This document shows, piece by piece, positions 34,585 through 41,250 of a stretch of DNA of 41,250 nucleotides. The notes below the pieces were generated by a model. That model was not told where the DNA came from, searched no databases, and saw only the letters and a list, made by a program, of their open reading frames with translations. Every line of letters starts with the position of its first letter. The first letter of the stretch is position 1. The position numbers were made by a program, and so were the translations under genes. The DNA is from an uncultured Bacteroidales bacterium (GTDB lineage: Bacteria; Bacteroidota; Bacteroidia; Bacteroidales; UBA932), in NCBI GenBank assembly GCA_900318355.1, contig ONKE01000060.1, positions 1 through 41,250 of the forward strand, written 5' to 3'.

Positions 34585-35025
34585 ATGGAGACCAATCCTA
34601 AAAACGCTTCCTCGCAGGCCCAGCCGGAAGCGCCGGTAAAAAACCGTTACAGCGACGAGGAACTTGAAGAGTTCCGCGGAATTATCAACCAGATGCTTGA
34701 AAAGGCGCGCAAGGAATACGATACCTTCCGCAATCGCGTCATGCATGGAGGCACCAACGACATCGAAGACACGACCCCTTCCTTCAAGACGGTCGAGGAC
34801 GACGGTGCCGCCCAGCTTTCCAAGGAGGAAGCCAGCCAACAGGCCCAGCGCCAATACAAGTTCATCCAGAACCTCGAGGCCGCACTTGTCCGCATCGAAA
34901 ACAAGACCTACGGCGTGTGCCGTGTCACGGGCAAACTGATCCCCAAGGAGCGGCTCCGTCTGGTCCCTCATGCCACCACCACGGTCGAGGGCAAGGCTAT
35001 CTTGGAGAAACGTGGCAAGAAGTAG
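34585..35025 (+). CDS. DksA/TraR-family protein with degenerate zinc finger
   Basis: 146 residues. An acidic helical N-terminal part (EELEEFRGIINQMLEKARKEYD) is followed by the DksA-type C-terminal segment YGVCRVTGKLIPKERLRLVPHATTTVEGK. Only one of the four zinc-ligand cysteines is present, so metal binding as in E. coli DksA is unlikely. DksA-like proteins bind the RNA polymerase secondary channel and modulate rRNA transcription with ppGpp; this is family knowledge, not shown here. It lies 12 nt after ileS and 4 nt before lspA. Confidence 0.88.
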   Translation: METNPKNASSQAQPEAPVKNRYSDEELEEFRGIINQMLEKARKEYDTFRNRVMHGGTNDIEDTTPSFKTVEDDGAAQLSKEEASQQAQRQYKFIQNLEAALVRIENKTYGVCRVTGKLIPKERLRLVPHATTTVEGKAILEKRGKK

Positions 35026-35029
35026 AGGA

Positions 35030-35662
35030 ATGGCCAGCAAGAAGGGTAAGAGGCTGCTCCTGCTCGGCATCCTGCTGGTGGTCATCGACCAGGTCATAAA
35101 GGTCCTGGTCAAGACCAACATGACCATCGGCGAGCATTTCAGCGTGATAGGCGATTGGTTCCAGATACTTTTCGTCGAGAATGAAGGCATGGCCTTCGGA
35201 ATGAAGTTCGGCGGCGCGGTCGGCAAGCTGATCCTGTCGCTCTTCCGCATCGGTCTGTGCGCATTCCTCTGCTGGTGGATTTCCACGCTCGTAAGGCGCG
35301 GGACTCCCCAGGCGAGGGCGAAAGACGCCGGCAAGCCTGCTGTCCCGGCGGGTGTCCTCATCGGCCTTACGCTCATCACGGCCGGAGCTTTCGGCAACAT
35401 CGTCGACTCGCTTTTCTACGGCCTCATTTTCTCGGCCTCCGGTCCCGGGACAGTGGCCTCGTTTGGCGGACATTACGCCCCTTTCCTCTTCGGCAAGGTG
35501 GTGGATATGTTCTATTTCCCGCTTTGGCGCTGGCCCGAGTGGATGCCCCTTGTGGGCGGAGATATTTTCTTCGAACCCGTATTCAATTTCGCCGACAGCT
35601 GCGTTACCGTCGGCGCGATATATCTCATCTTATTCCAGTACAAGTTCTTCTCAACGGATTAG
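35030..35662 (+). CDS. lspA: Lipoprotein signal peptidase (signal peptidase II)
   Basis: 210 residues, an inner-membrane aspartyl protease that removes signal peptides from prolipoproteins, of which this window encodes several. Motifs are IDQVIKVLVK (N-terminal helix), FVENEGMAFGM, GAFGNIVDSLFYG with one catalytic Asp, and FNFADSCVTVG with the other. It is longer than E. coli LspA (164 residues) because of an insert between helices. The start at 35030 is 4 nt after the dksA-like gene and gives a proper N-terminus; an upstream in-frame ATG at 34970 is inside that gene. Confidence 0.95.
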   Translation: MASKKGKRLLLLGILLVVIDQVIKVLVKTNMTIGEHFSVIGDWFQILFVENEGMAFGMKFGGAVGKLILSLFRIGLCAFLCWWISTLVRRGTPQARAKDAGKPAVPAGVLIGLTLITAGAFGNIVDSLFYGLIFSASGPGTVASFGGHYAPFLFGKVVDMFYFPLWRWPEWMPLVGGDIFFEPVFNFADSCVTVGAIYLILFQYKFFSTD

Positions 35663-35677
35663 ACGCCCCTCCCAGCC

Positions 35678-37048
35678 ATGAAACGACTGCTTGGACTCCT
35701 TTTCCTGCTATGCAGCCTTTCGTTGCAGGCGGGAAACTATGCCCGCCTTTACCGCAATCTCCCCGCAACCCTTTCTGAGCCCCGTGCTCCGAGGATTCCT
35801 TCCCGCAGGGTTGCCCTGACCGACTTCGGAGCAGTGGGCGACGGTGTTACCGACAACACCGAAGCCTTCCGTCGCGCCATCGCCGCGCTTTCAAAGAAAG
35901 GTGGCCATCTGGATGTCCCTGCTGGCATTTTCCTGACGGGGCCCATTGTCCTTGAAAGCCGTATCGACCTTCATCTGGAGCGCGGTGCCGTCATCATGAT
36001 GACTCCCGACCGGGCCGCCTTCTGGGACAAGGATTCCACCAAAATGGTGCCCGGTATCTCGGCCGACGACTGCACCGACATCAGCATCACCGGCGAAGGC
36101 ACCATCGACGGCAACGGCCGCTGGTGGAGGGCCGTCAAGCGAAACAAAGTCAGCGACGAAGAGTGGAAGGCATTCCGCCGCATGGGCGGCACGGTCGCCG
36201 ACTGCGGCAAGCTGTGGTATCCCTACGACCTCGACCATGCCGACAATGTCGCCGAAGGCTACAAGGCCCAGGAGAAGCTCCGTACCCATCTTATCCGCCT
36301 GACCGACTGCGAGAGGGTGCTCGTTGGGGGCGTCACTCTCCAGAACGCCCCGAAGTTCCATCTTGTGCCGCAGCGCTGCCGCCAGGTCATCATAGACGGC
36401 GTCACGGTTCGCTGCCCCTGGAATGCCCAGAATGGCGACGGCATCGATCTTATGCAGTCCAAGGACGTGCTGGTGACCCGTTGCACCGTCGACGTCGGCG
36501 ACGACGGCATATGCCTCAAGGCAGGTGCCGGCCAGGCCGCTCTCGAGGCAGGGCCCACCGCACGGGTGCTCGTCTGCGACAACACTGTCTATCATGCCCA
36601 CGGCGGCTTCGTCATCGGTTCGGAATTCTCCGGCGGCATGGAAGACATCGTGGTAGTGCGCAACCTCTTCTCCGGCACCGACACCGGCCTCCGTTTCAAG
36701 AGCGGCTCCGGACGCGGCGGAAAGACGAGCAATATCTTCGTCTCCGACATCGTCATGACCGACATCTCGGGCGAGGCCATAATCTTTGAAACCACCTACG
36801 TCAACGTTTCGGTCGGCGAAGCCGGCGACCACGACTTCAGCGGCACCTTCCTTCCCGACTTCAGCGGCATCCGCATCAAAAATGTGACCTGCCGCGAGGC
36901 CCGCACCGCCATCTCGGCACATGGCGACCCGTCCACCATCCACGACAACCTCGTGGAAGACAGCGTTTTCTTCTATTCTGAAAAAGGTTTGGACGCCGAC
37001 GATCCGGGCATGGTGACCCTGCGCGGAGTCAAGCTTCAGACCTATTAG
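35678..37048 (+). CDS. GH28 polygalacturonase-type glycoside hydrolase, secreted
   Basis: 456 residues with a signal peptide (MKRLLGLLFLLCSLSLQA). Pectate-lyase-like right-handed beta-helix with the start LTDFGAVGDGVTDNTEAFRRAI. GH28 active-site residues are all present: NGD (Asp254), GDDG (Asp275/Asp276), AHGG (His308) and RFK (Arg339, Lys341). Family members hydrolyse alpha-galacturonic or rhamnogalacturonan linkages, so pectin side-chain breakdown is likely; exo or endo mode is not clear. It lies 15 nt after lspA, which is unusual company for a pectinase. Its stop codon overlaps that of the convergent dacB gene. Confidence 0.92.
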   Translation: MKRLLGLLFLLCSLSLQAGNYARLYRNLPATLSEPRAPRIPSRRVALTDFGAVGDGVTDNTEAFRRAIAALSKKGGHLDVPAGIFLTGPIVLESRIDLHLERGAVIMMTPDRAAFWDKDSTKMVPGISADDCTDISITGEGTIDGNGRWWRAVKRNKVSDEEWKAFRRMGGTVADCGKLWYPYDLDHADNVAEGYKAQEKLRTHLIRLTDCERVLVGGVTLQNAPKFHLVPQRCRQVIIDGVTVRCPWNAQNGDGIDLMQSKDVLVTRCTVDVGDDGICLKAGAGQAALEAGPTARVLVCDNTVYHAHGGFVIGSEFSGGMEDIVVVRNLFSGTDTGLRFKSGSGRGGKTSNIFVSDIVMTDISGEAIIFETTYVNVSVGEAGDHDFSGTFLPDFSGIRIKNVTCREARTAISAHGDPSTIHDNLVEDSVFFYSEKGLDADDPGMVTLRGVKLQTY

Positions 37049-38586
37049 TTTTCAGCGGCCAGCAAGGCGATTATCTTGTCTATCTGCCCCATTATCTTCC
37101 AGTTGGGGCCGGTGTAGGCGTTGACCATGACGGAAAAGACGATGGTGTCTTCCTTGCCGCCGTCGGTCGGTGTGATGTAGCCCGAGTAGCACCTGACGCC
37201 GTCCATGCTTCCGCTTTTGTACCATACCCTGGCACGGATTTCAGCCGGTTCGTTGCGCATCCTTCCGGCCTGGCTTCCGACGTTAGGCTGGGTCAGCGTC
37301 CCTACGAAATCTTCCGCCGAGGTGCTGTCCAGCATGTTTTTGAGGAATGAACACATGAAGGCCGGGCTGATGCCGTCTTTGCGTGAGAGGCCGCTGCCGT
37401 CTTCGAGAAACACGCCGCTGTAGGGGTTGAGCCCCATAGACTTGAATGCATCGTTGATGGCCACGGCGCAGGAATCGTAGCTTGCCGAGCCGCGGAGTTT
37501 CTTGCCGATTGCCCTCCAGAGGGCCTCGGCGTAGAAATTGTCGCTCCTCTGATTGGTGATGTAGGCTATCCGTTTAAGGGAAGGGGAGAGGGTGGAACCC
37601 AGGATTTTAACCGAGTCGGAGACCGCGGCGGCCTCCCCGGATGCCGTGCCGGGGCGGGTGCGGATCTTGCCGGTCTCGTCGATGTCGGCCGCTCCGCCGG
37701 TGACGGCCATGCCTTTGGCCTTGAGGTATGAGGTGAAATACGATGCGCAGGTGTAGGCCCCGTATTTATTGCTGCATTCGACTTTCTTGGTCTTGCGGTC
37801 CACTCCGAATGTGCCGCGCAGGACGGCGACGGGCGCAACGTCAGTAGTGTAGAGGAACAGCTTGTCGCCCGTGCCTTTTTCGCCAGTGGCGCAGTTGTAG
37901 GTGTATTTCATCCAGGGGGTGTCGGGATAGCCCTGGACGATGGTGAGAGGGTCGCCCGGCTTCGCTCCGGCTGATACCTGAAAGTCCTTGATGTTGCGGT
38001 AGAAGCTGAGTCCGTTGCTCCCGGCGCCGTAGTATGTGCCGATGTCTTCGTAGAGCCAGGAGCCGCGCTCGGACGGGCCTTCCGCCCAGCGTCCGTCGCC
38101 TATCACCCTGCCGTCGATCTTCTTGATGCCGGCCTTTAGCAGCATGCTCCGCCACTGGCCGAACAGGGCGTCGGTGTTGGTGGCGATGGAGTCTTTCGAG
38201 CCCAGCGTCGGGTCGCCGCCGCCGATGATGTAGACGTCGCCGTGGAGCGTGCCGTCCTGTTCCAGGCTGCCTGTGGTGCCGATTCCGGTGCGAAAACGGT
38301 AGTCGGAGCCGAGCACCCGAATGGCCGCCCCGGTGGTGATGAGCTTGGTGTTGGAGGCGGGGGTGCGCTTCGCTATCGGGCGGTAGCTGGCCACGGTGTC
38401 TCCGTTCATTCTTATGGCGAACACTCCGATTTGAGCGCTCTGGAGCGGCTCGGCGGAGGCTATCATTTCGATGTATCGCTGCGCGGCACCCGGCGCGGGG
38501 GCGGGCGCGGCGGCAGGTTTTGCCTGAGCGGCTGTCGCCAGAGGCAGCAGGAAGGCCAGGATAATGGTTGTGCAAGTCTTTTTCAT
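37045..38586 (-). CDS. dacB: D-alanyl-D-alanine carboxypeptidase/endopeptidase (PBP4, DacB type)
   Basis: 513 residues with a signal peptide (MKKTCTTIILAFLLPLATAAQA) and an Ala/Pro linker. The serine penicillin-binding motifs are ASNTKLITTG (SxxK, Ser78/Lys81), RSDNFYAEAL (SxN) and KSGSMDG (KTG-like). The large insert between the first two motifs fits S13 family PBP4, which trims or cuts peptidoglycan cross-links in the periplasm. A -7 element ends only 5 nt before the ATG. The stop overlaps that of the GH28 gene by two bases. Confidence 0.94.
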   Translation of the reverse strand: MKKTCTTIILAFLLPLATAAQAKPAAAPAPAPGAAQRYIEMIASAEPLQSAQIGVFAIRMNGDTVASYRPIAKRTPASNTKLITTGAAIRVLGSDYRFRTGIGTTGSLEQDGTLHGDVYIIGGGDPTLGSKDSIATNTDALFGQWRSMLLKAGIKKIDGRVIGDGRWAEGPSERGSWLYEDIGTYYGAGSNGLSFYRNIKDFQVSAGAKPGDPLTIVQGYPDTPWMKYTYNCATGEKGTGDKLFLYTTDVAPVAVLRGTFGVDRKTKKVECSNKYGAYTCASYFTSYLKAKGMAVTGGAADIDETGKIRTRPGTASGEAAAVSDSVKILGSTLSPSLKRIAYITNQRSDNFYAEALWRAIGKKLRGSASYDSCAVAINDAFKSMGLNPYSGVFLEDGSGLSRKDGISPAFMCSFLKNMLDSTSAEDFVGTLTQPNVGSQAGRMRNEPAEIRARVWYKSGSMDGVRCYSGYITPTDGGKEDTIVFSVMVNAYTGPNWKIMGQIDKIIALLAAEN

Positions 38587-38591
38587 TACGG

Positions 38592-38599
38592 CAAATTTA
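38592..38599 (-). promoter_or_regulatory. -7 promoter element TAAATTTG for dacB
   Basis: CAAATTTA on the plus strand reads TAAATTTG on the minus strand, ending 5 nt before the dacB ATG (38586). The message would have almost no leader. Confidence 0.5.
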
Positions 38600-38610
38600 C
38601 AAAGAATTAC

Positions 38611-38618
38611 TATATTTG
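38611..38618 (+). promoter_or_regulatory. -7 promoter element TATATTTG for galE
   Basis: A perfect TAnnTTTG match. A start near 38623 gives a ~23-nt leader to the galE ATG at 38646, with an A-rich AAAAGAAAGAATTTG region ahead of the start. No TTG -33 element is seen. Confidence 0.55.
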
Positions 38619-38645
38619 CGGATCAGGATTAAAAGAAAGAATTTG

Positions 38646-39665
38646 ATGAAAAAGACTGTTTTGGTTTCCGGAGGCGCCGGATTTATCGGCAGCCACGTTA
38701 CTGTAGAGCTTATCGAGGCCGGATACGAAGTGGTGGTGGCCGACAATTTCTCCAATTGCGACGACACCTGCTTCGAAGGAGTTAAAAAGATTACCGGGCG
38801 GGAAGACCTTCCGCTGGTGAAGATGGATTTCTGCGACCGCAACGCCGTAGGAAAGCTGTTCAAGGACTATCATATCGACGCCGTCATCCATTTTGCCGCC
38901 TTCAAGGCCGTGGGCGAGAGCGTCGCCGACCCGCTGAAATACTATACCAACAACCTCCAGAGCTTCCTCAACGTCTTGGACGTCGCCCGCGAACAGGGCG
39001 GATGCAACGTGCTGTTCTCATCCTCCGCCACTGTCTACGGCGAGCCGGAGAAACTCCCCGTCACCGAGCAATCTCCCCGGCAGGCCGCCACGTCGCCATA
39101 CGGCAACACCAAACAGATGTGCGAAGACTTCCTGCGCGACTGCGTGGCCGCCTATCCCGGAGTCCGCGGCATCGCCCTGCGCTATTTCAATCCCATCGGT
39201 GCCCATCCGTCGGCCCTTATCGGCGAGCTTCCGCGCGGAGTGCCCAACAACCTGGTTCCGTTCATCACCCAGACCGCCATCGGCAAGCGCGCCTGCCTGT
39301 CGATTTTCGGCAACGACTATCCCACACCCGACGGCACCTGCCAGCGCGACTATATCGACATCGTCGACCTTGCCAAGGCACATGTCTGCGCCGTGGCCCG
39401 CATGCTCGACGGCAAGATGGAAGAGCCCTACGAGATTTTCAATATCGGCACCGGGCGTCCGGTCTCGGTCCTGGAGCTCGTCAATGCATTTGAAAAGGTC
39501 AACAACCTGAAACTCAATTATAAGTTTGCTCCTCGCAGGCCCGGCGACGTAACCGCCATCTGGGCCGATCCGTCGCTCGCCAACGAAAAGCTTGGCTGGA
39601 AGGCCGAGCGCACGGTGGAAGAAACCCTTGCCGCGGCATGGGCCTGGGAGCGCCGCCTCAAGTGA
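38646..39665 (+). CDS. galE: UDP-glucose 4-epimerase
   Basis: A 339-residue extended short-chain dehydrogenase that interconverts UDP-glucose and UDP-galactose for the Leloir pathway and surface glycans. It has the NAD-binding VSGGAGFIGSHVTVELIEAGYEV, HFAAFKAVGES, the catalytic SSSATVYGEPE, the Tyr-x3-Lys in SPYGNTK, and RRPGDVTAIWADPS. The start at 38646 gives the usual N-terminus (MKKTVLVSGG); an in-frame ATG at 38568 lies upstream of the promoter. Length is normal. Confidence 0.95.
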   Translation: MKKTVLVSGGAGFIGSHVTVELIEAGYEVVVADNFSNCDDTCFEGVKKITGREDLPLVKMDFCDRNAVGKLFKDYHIDAVIHFAAFKAVGESVADPLKYYTNNLQSFLNVLDVAREQGGCNVLFSSSATVYGEPEKLPVTEQSPRQAATSPYGNTKQMCEDFLRDCVAAYPGVRGIALRYFNPIGAHPSALIGELPRGVPNNLVPFITQTAIGKRACLSIFGNDYPTPDGTCQRDYIDIVDLAKAHVCAVARMLDGKMEEPYEIFNIGTGRPVSVLELVNAFEKVNNLKLNYKFAPRRPGDVTAIWADPSLANEKLGWKAERTVEETLAAAWAWERRLK

Positions 39666-39680
39666 TTACGTCTGTTCGTA

Positions 39681-39809
39681 ATGTCTGAGACCTATTTTGA
39701 GAAGCAGCCTTGGTACGCGCCGGCCGCGGACAATGCCTCCATCAATCTCTCCTTGCTGGAGCAACTCAACATCGCCCTTATCCAGGCCGCCGAACGGGCT
39801 TCGTATTGA
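39681..39809 (+). CDS. Small open frame, possible gene remnant
   Basis: 42 codons (start MSETYFEKQPWYAP, end QAAERASY), in the same frame as galE and only five sense codons past its TGA stop. No family is recognised and there is no clear ribosome-binding region. It may be a decayed gene end or chance. The rest of 39666-39865 shows nothing recognisable. Confidence 0.25.
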   Translation: MSETYFEKQPWYAPAADNASINLSLLEQLNIALIQAAERASY

Positions 39810-39865
39810 CGCCGGATGATAGGCTCTGATCCCTAAGGATTAGTGATGATTGATGTCAGGATTGT

Positions 39866-40873
39866 CTATTTCTTCGTCTTGTTTTCCAGTTGTTTGATTG
39901 TATCCAGGTATGCTTTTTCAACGTCGCTGAGTGTACGCTGCTGATATTTCTTGTACTCGTTTGTCGCCTTGCCTATAGCTTGGCTATGACTAACGGAACC
40001 GGAACCTGTCAATAGTTTTTCTCCGTTCATTGAAAGCACGTTATCCAGGTGACTTGCCCAGTCGGACATGGTCATGAATTCATGGCGCTCTGCTTTTCGT
40101 TCGGCGAAATCAAGATAACCTGAAACAAGCTGTCCCAGAGAACGTAATTCTTTTTCCGAGAGATAGTTCTTCGCGATGACGGCATCTGAAAGGTGAGGTC
40201 TGTTTCCTTTAAAAGTGGTTAATCCCATAAAGTCTTTTTCCGCATCGGCCCTGTTGTATATTATTTCAGCGGCCGTTTGGCCATGTACAGCGTAATGGAT
40301 CTTGTTTTGGACCTTCTTGAAGAAGTCAATGGAGATTTCGGCCTTAGGGTCGTAGTCGACACTGGTAGCGTAGATGTCAAGAATCTGCCGATAGAACACC
40401 TTCTCGGAGGCGCGTATATCCCGGATTCGGTTCAAGAGTTCTTTCCAGTAGCCGCCACCTCCCATTTCCTTCAGACGCTCGTCGTCCATTGTGAAACCCT
40501 TCACAATATATTCATTCAGCCGCTCTCTCGCCCATTTCCGAAAGATGACACCATTTTTTGAGCGAACACGAAATCCCACGGCGATAATCATGTCAAGATT
40601 ATAGTAGTATGGGGCCTTCTGCTGAAATTCGGAATTTCCGAATTTCTTTCTACAAGCATCTGGGAGCAGTTCTTCATCGGCAAAAATATCACTTATATGC
40701 TCATTAATAGTTGACGTCGATTTACCATAAAGTACGGACATTTGCTGCTGCGTCAGCCAAACCGTACCATTTTCCAAACGCACATCGAGCCGGACGTCTC
40801 CTCCTTCCGATTCGTAAATCACCATGCCCCCGTTGTTGTTCTCGGGTACCTGTATTTCTTTAACATCAGACAT
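39866..40873 (-). CDS. RhuM-family (virulence_RhuM) protein
   Basis: 335 residues, matching the RhuM family seen in Salmonella pathogenicity islands and in accessory regions of many Bacteroidota. The winged-helix-like N-terminus (VWLTQQQMSVLYGKSTSTINEHI) precedes the central signature YYNLDMIIAVGFRVRSKNGVIFRKWARERLNEYIVKGF and a C-terminal part with KNYLSEKELRSLGQLVSGYLDFAERKAE. The molecular function is unknown. The gene is visibly more AT-rich than its neighbours and stands alone with a strong promoter, consistent with horizontal acquisition. Confidence 0.92.
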   Translation of the reverse strand: MSDVKEIQVPENNNGGMVIYESEGGDVRLDVRLENGTVWLTQQQMSVLYGKSTSTINEHISDIFADEELLPDACRKKFGNSEFQQKAPYYYNLDMIIAVGFRVRSKNGVIFRKWARERLNEYIVKGFTMDDERLKEMGGGGYWKELLNRIRDIRASEKVFYRQILDIYATSVDYDPKAEISIDFFKKVQNKIHYAVHGQTAAEIIYNRADAEKDFMGLTTFKGNRPHLSDAVIAKNYLSEKELRSLGQLVSGYLDFAERKAERHEFMTMSDWASHLDNVLSMNGEKLLTGSGSVSHSQAIGKATNEYKKYQQRTLSDVEKAYLDTIKQLENKTKK

Positions 40874-40889
40874 ATCTCAATGTTTTCTA

Positions 40890-40920
40890 CAAAGATAACC
40901 GAAATGCCGGACCAATGCAA
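40890..40920 (-). promoter_or_regulatory. Promoter for the rhuM-family gene (TTG-N20-TATCTTTG)
   Basis: On the minus strand TTG (40920-40918), 20 nt, then TATCTTTG (40897-40890): a complete -33/-7 pair. A start near 40885 gives a ~12-nt leader to the ATG at 40873. Confidence 0.75.
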
Positions 40921-40934
40921 ATCGTTGCAAGGTT

Positions 40935-41004
40935 CTGCCGCAAGTCGGACCTGACGGGAAAGTCCTGAAGGACGGAATGCGGCAGCAAAGGAATCGATGC
41001 CGCA
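40935..41004. repeat. Structured region with three mutually pairing 7-mers
   Basis: TGCCGCA (40936-40942), TGCGGCA (40978-40984) and TGCCGCA (40998-41004). The middle copy can pair with either outer copy, and the first pair extends to 8 bp (40935-40942/40978-40985). Inside the first arm pair is a GTCC-TGAA-GGAC hairpin (40962-40973). No known RNA family was recognised. The 40874-41064 stretch otherwise holds only the rhuM promoter. Confidence 0.5.
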
Positions 41005-41064
41005 CAGAAAACCGATATTTCAAAAATAATCACTATCTTCGCGCAGAATTAATTCGCTTTAGAT

Positions 41065-41157
41065 ATGAATCTTAGAGACATCAAGAAAGGTCATAAAGAT
41101 TTGTTATCTTTAGCTTCAGATATATCAGACCTTGATCTTACGGTCTTATTTTTATAG
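41065..41157 (+). CDS. Short open frame before a lipoprotein gene, doubtful
   Basis: 30 codons beginning MNLRDIKKGHKDLL. A possible -7-like TATCTTCG lies at 41034-41041. The start resembles small Bacteroidota proteins beginning MNLRDIKK, but the frame ends early, so it may be a truncated or frameshifted remnant or chance. Confidence 0.25.
   Translation: MNLRDIKKGHKDLLSLASDISDLDLTVLFL
41105..41112 (+). promoter_or_regulatory. Possible -7 element TATCTTTA for the right-edge lipoprotein
   Basis: Seven of eight positions match TAnnTTTG. It lies ~66 nt before the ATG at 41179. No -33 element is seen, so this is weak. Confidence 0.3.
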
Positions 41158-41178
41158 TTAGAACATTTGACAATTAAT

Positions 41179-41250
41179 ATGTTACGCAAATCATTACTGG
41201 CCGCATCCTTCCTGATAGGAGTCGTTGCATGTTCCTCCAACCGGACATGC
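41179..41250 (+). CDS. N-terminus of a lipoprotein, cut by the window edge
   Basis: 24 codons are visible: a lipoprotein signal peptide (MLRKSLLAASFLIGVVAC, Cys18) followed by SSNRTC. The frame runs off the right edge. The function cannot be told from the visible part. Confidence 0.7.
   Translation, partial: MLRKSLLAASFLIGVVACSSNRTC

Noticed and set aside
32899-35400. An 833-codon antisense frame across ileS, the dksA-like gene and lspA
   Set aside because: It crosses three well-supported plus-strand genes; a codon-bias shadow.
40921-41010. Possible SRP RNA, RNase P RNA or cobalamin/TPP riboswitch
   Set aside because: Short similarities (GGGAAAGTCC, CTGAAGGA) do not extend to the conserved cores of these RNAs, and the region is too short.

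Overview
The window reads as a chromosome segment of a fairly GC-rich member of the Bacteroidota, most likely order Bacteroidales. The signs are A-rich ribosome-binding regions, -7 promoter elements of the form TAnnTTTG, many lipoproteins with a lipobox, BACON-like, fimbrillin-like and GH92 proteins, and a GT3-type (eukaryote-like) glycogen synthase. I cannot fix the genus from sequence alone. No rRNA, tRNA or CRISPR array was recognised.

Layout. (1) Positions 1-6718 are the 3' part of a polysaccharide-utilisation-type operon: a carbohydrate-binding protein cut by the window edge, then a lipoprotein with a putative TIM-barrel glycosidase domain, a GH92 alpha-mannosidase, and a second lipoprotein with the same putative glycosidase domain behind a different N-terminal module. 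(2) 6805-9939 is a housekeeping operon: engB, prs, a small membrane protein, der. A convergent lipoprotein gene follows (9947-10570, minus). (3) 10672-23919 is one tightly packed operon: xseA, xseB, then a glycogen module (branching enzyme, debranching-type enzyme, GT4 glycosyltransferase, GH57 amylase-like enzyme, and a 1414-residue fusion of GT3 glycogen synthase with GT35 glycogen phosphorylase), ending in ribF. (4) greA (behind a leader with two terminator-like hairpins), a HIT protein and a thioredoxin-fold lipoprotein follow. (5) 26049-26370 is non-coding, with a 137-bp palindromic element and an intrinsic terminator. It precedes a 1141-residue repeat lipoprotein. (6) tsaB and cvpA lie on the minus strand, divergent from ileS-dksA-like-lspA-GH28. 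dacB (PBP4) converges on the GH28 gene and galE diverges from dacB. (7) From about 39.7 kb the composition turns AT-richer: a rhuM-family gene, a structured inverted-repeat region and the start of another lipoprotein at the right edge.

How the genes work together. The glycogen block supplies elongation (GT3, GT4), branching (GH13_8), debranching (GDE-type), alpha-glucan processing (GH57) and phosphorolysis (GT35) from one transcript. Synthesis and breakdown are covalently joined in one polypeptide. The left-edge operon suggests capture and trimming of an alpha-mannose-containing glycan at the cell surface.

The best candidates for something undescribed are the paired putative clan GH-A lipoproteins around the GH92 gene, the GT3-GT35 fusion with its altered debranching partner, the greA leader, and the palindromic element at 26064-26200. 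IleRS carries the swapped GxHH signature linked to mupirocin hyper-resistance.
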